A stretch of 13,016 nucleotides of DNA from DASQJL01 sp036380835 (lineage in GTDB: Bacteria > Eisenbacteria > RBG-16-71-46 > SZUA-252): contig DASVDZ010000061.1 of assembly GCA_036380835.1 (NCBI GenBank), positions 1 to 13,016 on the forward strand, read 5' to 3'. The notes beneath the pieces are model-generated. The model ran no database searches and was not told the DNA's origin. It saw only the letters and a list, made by a program, of their open reading frames with translations. Both the position numbers and the translations under genes were made by a program. Positions 5,734 through 13,016 of the stretch are shown here, piece after piece. The stretch's first letter is position 1. Every line of letters begins with the position of its first letter.

Positions 5734-7068
5734 ATGATCGAGATGATGGCCGCCAGCGAGCTGTGGGAGCGTGCGCTCCAACGCATCCGGACCAACCTGC
5801 CCGCGCAGACGTACGAGACCTGGTTTCGCTCCCTCGCGGCGCTGGAAAACGACGGGGGAAATCTCGTTCTCGAGGTGCCGAGCCAGTTCTACGTGGACTG
5901 GATCGACCAGCACTATCGCGCCCTGATCGAGTCGTCGGTCGCGGCGGCCGCGGGCCAGGCGGTGGGGATCTCCTACCACGTGCGGACCGAGCCGGAGCCG
6001 GAGCGGTTCGAGCGCGGCGGGACCTACGGGCCGCTCCCCACGCGCGATGCCAGCGCGCTCGTCCCGCAGAACACGTTCGAGACGTTCATCGTCGGGAACA
6101 GCAACCAATTCGCGCACGCCGTCTGCCAGGCGGTGGCGCAGAGCCCCGGCGAGCGCTACAACCCGCTTTTCCTCTACGGCGGCGTCGGGCTCGGGAAGAC
6201 CCACCTGATGCACGCCATCGGCCACTTCGTCCGCGCGGAGAAGCCGCACGCGAAGATCTTCTTCGTCTCGGCCGAGAAGTTCATGAACGAGATGATCTAC
6301 TCCATCCAGCACGCCACGACGCTCGAATTCAAGGCGCGGTACCGCTCGGTGGACCTCCTCCTGATCGACGACATCCAGTTCCTCGCGGGGAAGGAGTCGA
6401 CGCAGGAGGAGTTCTTCCACACGTTCAACGCCCTCCACGACGCGCACAAGCAGATCGTGCTGACGAGCGACGGTCCGCCCAATTCGATGACCGCGCTCGA
6501 GGAGCGGCTCGTTTCCCGGTTCACGTGGGGGGTGGTGGCCGACCTGTCGCCGCCCGATCTGGAGACGCGCGTGGCGATCGTGAAGAAGAAGGCCGAGCTC
6601 CAGGGCCGCATGATCCCCAACGAGATCGCGCTCCTCCTCGCGAGCAACATCAAGACGAACATCCGCGACCTGGAGGGCTCCCTCGCTCGCCTCCTCGCGT
6701 TCGCCGACCTGACCGACTCGGCGCTGACCGTGGAGTTCGCGCAGGAGGTGCTCCGCGATCAGATCAAGCCCGACCTGGCCCGCCTCGACGTGCACGACAT
6801 CCAGCGCCTGGTCGCGCGGCACTTCAACGTGAGCGATGAATCGCTCCGCGGCAAGCGCCGCACCGACACGATCGCCTTCCCGAGGCAGATCGGCATGTAC
6901 ATCGCCCGCACCATGACGGATCTCTCGCTCGCGGAGATCGGCGCCAAGTTCGGCGGGCGCGACCACACGACGGTGCTCCACGCCTGCCAGAAGATCGAGG
7001 GGCTGGTGGGGAGCGACCGGGAGATCCGCGGCGTGGTCGAGGAGCTGATGGGGAAGCTGAGCGGGTAA
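5734..7068 (+). CDS. dnaA: chromosomal replication initiator protein DnaA
   Basis: Initiator that binds DnaA boxes, oligomerises with ATP and opens oriC. The 444 residues show domain I (about 5-85, LWERALQRIRTNLPAQTYETWF), a short domain II linker (about 86-108), AAA+ domain III and DNA-binding domain IV (about 352-444). Domain III has Walker A GGVGLGKTH (149-157), Walker B LLLIDDIQF (208-216), the arginine finger in SRF (Arg262) and sensor 2 in NIRDLEG (Arg311). Domain IV has the signature GGRDHTTVLHA (407-417). Oddity: the sensor-1 segment reads LTSDGPP (243-249), with Gly247 where the family usually has Arg or Lys. Start: GGGGA (5722-5726) is 7 bases before ATG 5734; GGGGAG (5728-5733) would suit ATG 5743 equally, shortening the protein by three residues. 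The stop is 4 bases from the convergent peptidase gene. Confidence 0.98.
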   Translation: MIEMMAASELWERALQRIRTNLPAQTYETWFRSLAALENDGGNLVLEVPSQFYVDWIDQHYRALIESSVAAAAGQAVGISYHVRTEPEPERFERGGTYGPLPTRDASALVPQNTFETFIVGNSNQFAHAVCQAVAQSPGERYNPLFLYGGVGLGKTHLMHAIGHFVRAEKPHAKIFFVSAEKFMNEMIYSIQHATTLEFKARYRSVDLLLIDDIQFLAGKESTQEEFFHTFNALHDAHKQIVLTSDGPPNSMTALEERLVSRFTWGVVADLSPPDLETRVAIVKKKAELQGRMIPNEIALLLASNIKTNIRDLEGSLARLLAFADLTDSALTVEFAQEVLRDQIKPDLARLDVHDIQRLVARHFNVSDESLRGKRRTDTIAFPRQIGMYIARTMTDLSLAEIGAKFGGRDHTTVLHACQKIEGLVGSDREIRGVVEELMGKLSG

Positions 7069-7072
7069 TCCG

Positions 7073-8194
7073 CTACGCCGCGCCCAGCGCCTCGGGGTTC
7101 AGCCCGAGGAGATCCTTCACCACGAACCGGCCGTCCTTCCGGATGAGCGTGTCGTCGAACCAGACGTCGCCGCCGCCGTAGTCGGGCCGCTGGATCAGGA
7201 CCATGTCCCAATGGACCTGCGAGCGGTTCCCGTTGTCGGCCTGCTCGTAGGCCTGGCCCGGGGTGAAGTGGAGCGACCCGGCGATCTTCTCGTCGAAGAG
7301 CGCGTCGTTCATGGGGTGGAGGATCTTCGGGTTGAACCCGAGCGAGAACTCGCCCACGTAACGCGCCCCCTCGTCCTGGTCGAGGATCTGGTTCAGCCGG
7401 TCGGCCGGGTTCCCCTCCGCCTTCACGATTCTGCCCCGCTCGAACGTCAGCCGCACGTCGCGGAACGACGTCCCCTGGTAGAGCGTGGGCGTGTTGTACG
7501 CGAGCGTTCCCTCGACCGAGTCGCGGACCGGCGCCGTATAGCACTCGCCGTCGGGGATGTTCTTGTCGCCGTGGCAGGAGACGACGCCGATCCCCTTCAC
7601 GCTGAAGTGTAGATCGGTGCCCGGGGCCGTGAGGCGCACGCGGTCGGTCCGCTCCATGAGCGCCCTCAAGGGGCGGATCGCGGCCTCCATCCGCTCGTAG
7701 TCCACGCAGCAGACGTCGTAGTAGAACCGCTCGAAGGCTTCCGTGCTCATGTTGGCGAGCTGCGCCATCGCGGGGTTCGGGTAGCGGAGCACCACCCACT
7801 TCGTCTTCGGCACGCGATAGTCCGAATGGACCGGCTTCCAGAGGAGCTTCGCCTGGAGCGCCATGTGGGCCGGCGGCACGTCCGCGAGCTCCGCGACGTT
7901 CTCGCTGGCCCGGATCCCGACGTACGCCTGCGCCTGCTTCATCTGGAAGAGCTCGATTTCCGCCTGCTTGGCGAGCTGCGCGTCGTTCCCGTGGAGGAGG
8001 ATCCGGCGGATCAGCGCGTTGTCCCGCAGGTAGACGAGCGGGATCGCCCCGGCCGCGAACGCCTCGTCGACCAGATCGTGGATCAGCCCATCGGCGACGT
8101 CGAACGCCTCGATCAGGACCGTCTCGCCGCGCTCAAGACGGCACGAGTGGCGGACGATGGTCTTGGCGAGCTGGCGGCTTCGCGGGTCGGACAT
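7073..8194 (-). CDS. M29-family (thermophilic-type) metallo-aminopeptidase
   Basis: Predicted cytoplasmic metal-dependent aminopeptidase of MEROPS family M29 (AmpS/AmpT/PepS group), removing N-terminal residues from peptides. The 373 residues carry the family motifs in order: NIPDGECYTAP (Glu217), YVGEFSLG (Glu282), GSLHFTPGQAY (His309, Tyr316) and SQVHWDM (His328, Asp330). By motif these are the likely metal ligands and catalytic tyrosine; the last two lie somewhat closer together than I remember for T. thermophilus AmpT, so exact roles need alignment. No signal peptide is visible. The ATG has AGAGGGAG (revcomp of 8206-8213) 11 bases upstream; the frame stays open to 8347, but that extension lies in the AT-rich regulatory gap and lacks homology. 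It runs opposite to its neighbours, splitting dnaA from dnaN, and its stop faces that of dnaA across 4 bases. Substrate cannot be inferred. Confidence 0.88.
   Translation of the reverse strand: MSDPRSRQLAKTIVRHSCRLERGETVLIEAFDVADGLIHDLVDEAFAAGAIPLVYLRDNALIRRILLHGNDAQLAKQAEIELFQMKQAQAYVGIRASENVAELADVPPAHMALQAKLLWKPVHSDYRVPKTKWVVLRYPNPAMAQLANMSTEAFERFYYDVCCVDYERMEAAIRPLRALMERTDRVRLTAPGTDLHFSVKGIGVVSCHGDKNIPDGECYTAPVRDSVEGTLAYNTPTLYQGTSFRDVRLTFERGRIVKAEGNPADRLNQILDQDEGARYVGEFSLGFNPKILHPMNDALFDEKIAGSLHFTPGQAYEQADNGNRSQVHWDMVLIQRPDYGGGDVWFDDTLIRKDGRFVVKDLLGLNPEALGAA
7090..7109. repeat. 7-bp GC-rich hairpin just past the dnaA stop
   Basis: CCTCGGG (7090-7096) and CCCGAGG (7103-7109) pair perfectly around a 6-base loop, 21 bases after the dnaA stop and inside the end of the convergent peptidase gene. 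No T-tract follows on either strand, so a classical intrinsic terminator is not supported; it could act as a 3'-end stabilising or pause structure for dnaA mRNA. It may equally be a by-product of the codons. Confidence 0.3.
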
Positions 8195-8241
8195 GTCGGA
8201 TCGATCTCCCTCTGAGCGTGGACGGCGCGCCGGCACGAGGC

Positions 8242-8327
8242 TGTGGACGGGCTGTGGACAATGGCCCATTCTTCCGCCGATCGCAATCGACGCGACGCGA
8301 CCGTGGACAACCGCGCAGTTATCCCCC
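8242..8327. promoter_or_regulatory. DnaA-box-like cluster upstream of the peptidase and dnaN
   Basis: TGTGGACGG (8242-8250) and TGTGGACAA (8253-8261) form an 11-base-spaced direct repeat. CGTGGACAA (8302-8310) follows in the same orientation and TTATCCCCC (8319-8327) in the opposite one. Relative to TTATCCACA or its complement, these have 1 to 2 mismatches each. The 11-base phasing matches that of the cluster in front of dnaA. Binding by DnaA is inferred. Confidence 0.45.
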
Positions 8328-8355
8328 TCCCATCCCCAGGCCACCACGGGTCACC

Positions 8356-8393
8356 AGAAATCAATAAGCAATTGGGACACTTTATCTTATAAG
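8356..8393. other. AT-rich tract, candidate DNA-unwinding element
   Basis: By my count 27 of 38 bases are A or T, in a window that is about two-thirds G+C. It ends in the palindrome CTTATAAG (8386-8393). It lies 29 bases after the DnaA-box-like cluster 8242-8327, the usual geometry for a duplex-unwinding element. The frame that crosses it is not a convincing gene. Confidence 0.4.
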
Positions 8394-8521
8394 CTCGGTG
8401 CGCCCCATTCTCCCCAGACTCCACCGTGCCTACGACCACGGCTTCTATTTACGGAGCCAAAGGTTCTCTATAGGTCAACGGAAGACCGTGGAAAATAGAC
8501 CCCTTATCCCAGGGTTTCCTG

Positions 8522-8550
8522 TTGTCCCGAGAGCCTCCAAAACCTATAAT
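8522..8550 (+). promoter_or_regulatory. sigma-70-type promoter of dnaN
   Basis: TTGTCC (8522-8527) and a perfect TATAAT (8545-8550) are separated by 17 bases. The -35 matches the consensus at 4 of 6 positions. Transcription would begin near 8557, giving a leader of about 60 bases to the ATG at 8616. The DnaA-box-like 9-mer TTATCCCAG (8504-8512) lies just upstream. Because the peptidase gene separates dnaN from dnaA, dnaN needs its own promoter, and this is the best candidate. Confidence 0.7.
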
Positions 8551-8599
8551 TCCAACGGACCCTAAAGCCACCCCGACGCGACCGCAACCCCTTTACGCC

Positions 8600-8606
8600 A
8601 AAAGGA
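8600..8606 (+). promoter_or_regulatory. Shine-Dalgarno of dnaN
   Basis: AAAAGGA, 9 bases before the ATG at 8616. It favours that start over the internal ATG at 8640, which has its own AGGA at 8629-8632. Confidence 0.55.
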
Positions 8607-8615
8607 CTTACGGAA

Positions 8616-9776
8616 ATGACGATTGCCCAGGACGTGGCCATGAAATTCTCCGTCGCGCAGACCGAGTTGCAGCAGGCGCTCAGCCTCATCTCGAGCGCGG
8701 TTCCGAGCCGCACGACGCTTCCCGTTCTCTCGAACATTCTGGTCGAAGCGACGAGCGAAGGGCTTCAAATGACGGCGACCGATTTGGACCTTTCGATCAC
8801 GACGCGCGCGAACGCCGACGTGAAAGGCGAATCGGCGCTGACCGTTCCCGCGAAGAAGCTGCTCGAGCTCGTCCGGAAGCTCCCCAAGGAAGAACTCAAG
8901 CTCGAAGCGAAGGACGTGACGTTGAACGTCGTGAGCAAGACGGGCCGGTTCAAGTTTCTCTGCATCCGACCGGAGGAATTCCCGGCGCGCACGACGGTCA
9001 CGCCCGACACCACGCTCACGATCGACGCGAGGCAGTTCGAGCGCATGATCAAGCGCACGATCTACTCCGTCTCGACGGACGAGACGCGCCCCGCGTTGAA
9101 CGGCGCCCTCTTCCAGATCGCGGAAGGGGAGATTCGCCTCGTCGCGACCGACGGCCATCGCCTCGCGCGCGCCACGCTCAAGCACCCCGGCGCGGTGAAG
9201 GGGTCCCTCAAGGGCGACGTGATCGTTCCGCTCAAGGCGCTGAACCACCTGCTGCGGCTCCTCACCGAAGGCGCCGACTCCGTGCACGTGGAGCTGTCGC
9301 GGAACCACGCGAGGTTCACGATCGGGCAGGCGTCGCTCGTGACGAAGCTGATCGAGGGGCCGTTCCCCAACTATGAGCAGGTCCTTCCCAAGAACAACAC
9401 CAAGCACCTCCACGTGAAGCGCGAGGAGCTGGCGTCGGCGCTCGACCGCGTCTCGGTCTTCTCGGACAGCCTCACGCGGCAGGTCAAGTTCTCGGTCGGC
9501 CGGGACAAGCTCAAGCTGATCGTGCAGACCCCCGACCAGGGCGAGGCGACCGAGGACCTGGACGTGAGCTACGACGCCGAGGATCTCGACATCGGCTACA
9601 ACGCCAGCTACATCCTCGACATCCTCCGCACGATCGATTCCGACGAGGTGACGATCCAGCTCAACACGGCGGTGACCGCGGGGCTCCTCCTGCCGACGCC
9701 TCCGCCGGACGCCAAGGCGACGCCGGCGCTCGAGGGGCTGCTCTGCCTCGTCATGCCGCTTCGCCTCGCGGGCTGA
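8616..9776 (+). CDS. dnaN: DNA polymerase III beta subunit (sliding clamp)
   Basis: The clamp encircles DNA as a dimer and tethers polymerase III and repair proteins. The 386 residues fit the three-repeat clamp fold. Family landmarks are MKFSVAQTELQQALSLISSAVPSRTTLPVLSNILVEA at the start, FKFLCIRPEEFP near 111-122, a domain-2 segment with TDGHRLARA, and a C-terminus ending VMPLRLAG in place of the common MPMRL. The length is a little above the usual 365-380. Two starts are possible: ATG 8616 with AAAAGGA 9 bases upstream, or ATG 8640 with AGGA 7 bases upstream, the latter matching where most homologues begin (MKF...). I list the longer one. It begins about 65 bases after a near-consensus promoter, and recF follows after 10 bases. 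Codons in the first 250 bases look less GC-rich than the rest. Confidence 0.97.
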   Translation: MTIAQDVAMKFSVAQTELQQALSLISSAVPSRTTLPVLSNILVEATSEGLQMTATDLDLSITTRANADVKGESALTVPAKKLLELVRKLPKEELKLEAKDVTLNVVSKTGRFKFLCIRPEEFPARTTVTPDTTLTIDARQFERMIKRTIYSVSTDETRPALNGALFQIAEGEIRLVATDGHRLARATLKHPGAVKGSLKGDVIVPLKALNHLLRLLTEGADSVHVELSRNHARFTIGQASLVTKLIEGPFPNYEQVLPKNNTKHLHVKREELASALDRVSVFSDSLTRQVKFSVGRDKLKLIVQTPDQGEATEDLDVSYDAEDLDIGYNASYILDILRTIDSDEVTIQLNTAVTAGLLLPTPPPDAKATPALEGLLCLVMPLRLAG

Positions 9777-9786
9777 TCGCGCGCCG

Positions 9787-10875
9787 GTGAGGCTTCTCTC
9801 GCTGGAACTGCGGAACTTCCGAAACCACCGCGACGCGAGGGCGGTGCTCGGGGGGGAGAGCACGCTCCTCCTGGGCGAGAACGGATCGGGCAAGACCAAC
9901 TGGATCGAGGCGGCGGTGCTCCTCTCCCTGGGGCGCTCCTTCCGCGGAGCGCGCGACCGGGAGCTGATCGCGAGCGACGCGGGCGCCTTCGAGTTGCGGG
10001 GCGTGATCGCCGGACGGGGCGGCGTCACGCGCGAGATCGTCGCGCGCGCATCCCGGGAAGGGGCGAGGGAGATACGGGTGGACGGAGAGCCGCTGGCGCG
10101 ATTGACCGACCTCCTGGGCCGCTTCCCGACGGTCCACTTCTCCGTCGAGGACGTGTCGGTCTTCGGTGGCGGAGCCGCCGCGCGGCGGCGGTTCCTCGAC
10201 ATCGCGCTCTGCCAGCTCGAGGCGGCCTACGTGGGCGCGCTGCGCGACTACACGGCGGCCTTGAAGCAGCGAAACCGCCTGATTCAGGAAGGCGCGCGCG
10301 GGCCCGTGGACGAGGACGAGATCGCGGTCTGGGAGGTGATCCTGGGCCGCGCGGGGCTCGAGCTCGACCGCCGTCGCCAGGCGCTCGCCGCGGAGCTGAA
10401 CCGCGGCATGCGGAACCTCGCGGCGCTCGTCGATCCCGGCCTCGTGCCGACGCTCGAGTACCTCGGCGCGGGCGATGGAACCGCCGACGAGCGCTCGGCG
10501 CGGCTCCAGGCGATGCGCGCGCGCGACCGGCGGCTCGGCTGGACGGGGGACGGCCCGCATCGCGCTCGCCTCCAGTGCCGGATCGCGGGGCGCGAGCTGG
10601 GCGAGGGGGCGTCGCGGGGATACTCGCGCCTCTACTCGATCCTCCTCCGCCTCGCCGTGGCGCGCGTCTTCGCGGAACGTCTCGACGAGGCGCCGGTCGT
10701 GCTCCTCGACGATCCGGAATCGGAGCTCGACGCGAGGTGGATCGGCCCGATCCTGGGCTTGATCCCCGAGGACAGCCAGACGGTGGTGACGGCGTGCCGG
10801 GCGCTCACGGCGCAGCCCGAGCGCTTCACGGAGATGGCCATCGAGTCGATCGCGATCGAGAGGAGCGCCGCGTGA
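9787..10875 (+). CDS. recF: DNA replication and repair protein RecF
   Basis: SMC/ABC-type ATPase that acts with RecO and RecR to load RecA at single-strand gaps. The 362 residues match the family length. Seen: the N-terminal ELRNFRNH, Walker A GENGSGKTN (30-38), the downstream RSFRGARDRELI (50-61), LLGRFPTVHFSVEDV...RRRFLD (109-138), GPHRARLQ (256-263), Walker B VVLLDDPESELD (304-315) with the D-loop SELD, and a switch region at 330-336. Oddity: the ABC signature, usually SQGQ(Q/K)R, reads ASRGYSR (275-281), so the usual Gln after Ser is Arg and both following glutamines are gone. The start is GTG with no clear Shine-Dalgarno, 10 bases after dnaN, so translation is likely coupled. The stop overlaps the dciA start (GTGA). 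Confidence 0.95.
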   Translation: MRLLSLELRNFRNHRDARAVLGGESTLLLGENGSGKTNWIEAAVLLSLGRSFRGARDRELIASDAGAFELRGVIAGRGGVTREIVARASREGAREIRVDGEPLARLTDLLGRFPTVHFSVEDVSVFGGGAAARRRFLDIALCQLEAAYVGALRDYTAALKQRNRLIQEGARGPVDEDEIAVWEVILGRAGLELDRRRQALAAELNRGMRNLAALVDPGLVPTLEYLGAGDGTADERSARLQAMRARDRRLGWTGDGPHRARLQCRIAGRELGEGASRGYSRLYSILLRLAVARVFAERLDEAPVVLLDDPESELDARWIGPILGLIPEDSQTVVTACRALTAQPERFTEMAIESIAIERSAA

Positions 10876-11235
10876 ACCGGAGCGCCCCGGGCCCCCGCCG
10901 GCCCGGTGGGTCGCGTCCGTCGCGCGGGGGCGCGTTCCGCCCCATCGCCTCCGTCCTCGACGAGGTGCTGGCGGGACTCGAGTTGGAGACGCGGTTCCAC
11001 GCCGCCCAGGCGACCGACCTCTGGAGCGAGATCGTGGGGCCCGACGTGGGGCGCCGCACGCGCGCCGTGGGGGTGCGGGACCGGGAGCTGATGGTGGAGG
11101 TGCAGGGGGCGGTCTGGATGGGGCACCTCGCGGTGCTCCGCCAGGGGATTCTGGACGATCTGAACGGGCGGCTGCCGGCCGAATCGCGGCTTCGGTCCAT
11201 TCGGCTCGTCCCGATGCGGTGCAAGGAGGAACGAG

Positions 11236-11252
<17 letters not shown>
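10872..11252 (+). CDS. dciA: DUF721 / DciA-like replicative helicase loader
   Basis: A 126-residue protein of the DUF721 family, named DciA, which works in bacteria lacking DnaC- or DnaI-type loaders to bring the DnaB helicase to the origin. A basic, Pro/Gly/Arg-rich tail (1-22) precedes the KH-like domain. The domain shows the family pattern: VLDEVLAGLELETRF (28-42), LWSEIVGPDV (50-59, Trp51 and Gly56), then RELMVEVQGAVWMGHL (71-86, Trp82) and a C-terminal helix. The start is GTG at 10872, overlapping the recF stop by 4 bases, with AGGAG at 10861-10865, 6 bases upstream. The stop lies 17 bases inside gyrB. The position between recF and gyrB is known for DUF721 genes in other phyla. Symbol assigned from domain and context, not from a search. 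Confidence 0.85.
11223..11230 (+). promoter_or_regulatory. strong Shine-Dalgarno of gyrB, inside dciA
   Basis: AAGGAGGA, essentially the full anti-16S complement, ends 5 bases before the TTG at 11236. It decides the gyrB start, since no ATG occurs in that frame before the conserved MYIG region. Confidence 0.75.

Positions 11253-13016
<1,764 letters not shown>

Larger units (their letters stand above)
8195..8615. other. peptidase-dnaN intergenic region, candidate oriC part 2
   Basis: A 421-base non-coding gap between two divergent genes, clearly less GC-rich than the coding DNA. It contains several DnaA-box-like 9-mers: TGTGGACGG (8242), TGTGGACAA (8253), CGTGGACAA (8302), TTATCCCCC (8319), CGTGGAAAA (8487) and TTATCCCAG (8504). 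It also has an AT-rich tract (8356-8393) and the dnaN promoter near the right end. None of the boxes is perfect; the best (8253) has one mismatch. The dnaA-dnaN gap is a standard oriC location (for example actinobacteria and one half of the B. subtilis origin), so this is a serious origin candidate. Plus-strand skew here is C-rich in most 60-base lines counted (8401-8460: 26 C, 10 G). Confidence 0.5.

Noticed and set aside
5599..6981. 460-residue minus-strand open frame over dnaA
   Set aside because: Antisense shadow; it also runs through the DnaA-box region.
8195..8347. N-terminal extension of the peptidase frame up to 8347
   Set aside because: The added 51 residues show no homology and cross DnaA-box-like sites; a good Shine-Dalgarno precedes the ATG at 8194.
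8446..8495. Minus-strand promoter candidates for the peptidase (TTTTCC-N17-TATAGA; TTGACC with a 20-base spacer)
   Set aside because: Matches are weak, and the leader would exceed 250 bases; not strong enough to list as a feature.

Overview
This window is the replication-origin neighbourhood of a high-GC bacterial chromosome (roughly two-thirds G+C by eye). Two blocks of housekeeping genes point away from each other. The left block, on the minus strand, reads rpmH, rnpA, yidD, yidC, jag/khpB, mnmE, mnmG, with mnmG cut by the window edge. The right block, on the plus strand, reads dnaA, dnaN, recF, dciA (DUF721), gyrB, with gyrB cut by the other edge. A minus-strand gene for an M29-type metallo-aminopeptidase sits between dnaA and dnaN. 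YidC is the long form with a large periplasmic domain, so the host is probably a diderm (Gram-negative-type) bacterium. The conserved core genes alone do not fix the phylum; a high-GC lineage outside the model Proteobacteria is likely, but that is inference.

Left block (1-5333, minus): ribosomal protein L34 and the RNase P protein come first, then the membrane-insertion factors YidD and YidC, the RNA-binding protein Jag/KhpB, and the two subunits of the tRNA wobble-uridine modification enzyme (MnmE, MnmG). Spacing is tight. rnpA/yidD and mnmE/mnmG each overlap by 4 bases (ATGA), and the other gaps are 16-43 bases, as in one operon driven by a promoter in front of rpmH.

Centre (5334-8615): a 400-base non-coding gap between rpmH and dnaA holds a good rpmH promoter, a perfect 8-bp inverted repeat, and a cluster of DnaA-box-like 9-mers that includes one perfect box. 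dnaA follows and ends 4 bases short of the convergent peptidase gene. A second, AT-richer 421-base gap between the peptidase and dnaN holds more DnaA-box-like 9-mers, an AT-rich tract and a strong dnaN promoter. Either gap, or both together as a bipartite origin, could be oriC.

Right block (8616-13016, plus): sliding clamp, RecF, DciA helicase loader and gyrase B are packed with a 10-base gap and then overlapping start/stop codons. The genes therefore cover initiation (DnaA), helicase loading (DciA), processivity (DnaN), recombinational repair (RecF) and topology (GyrB).

I found no mobile element, CRISPR array, tRNA or rRNA and no clearly new multi-gene system. The main points of interest are the split origin-like architecture, the peptidase inserted in the dnaA-dnaN pair, and some departures from family consensus in RecF, MnmE and DnaA.
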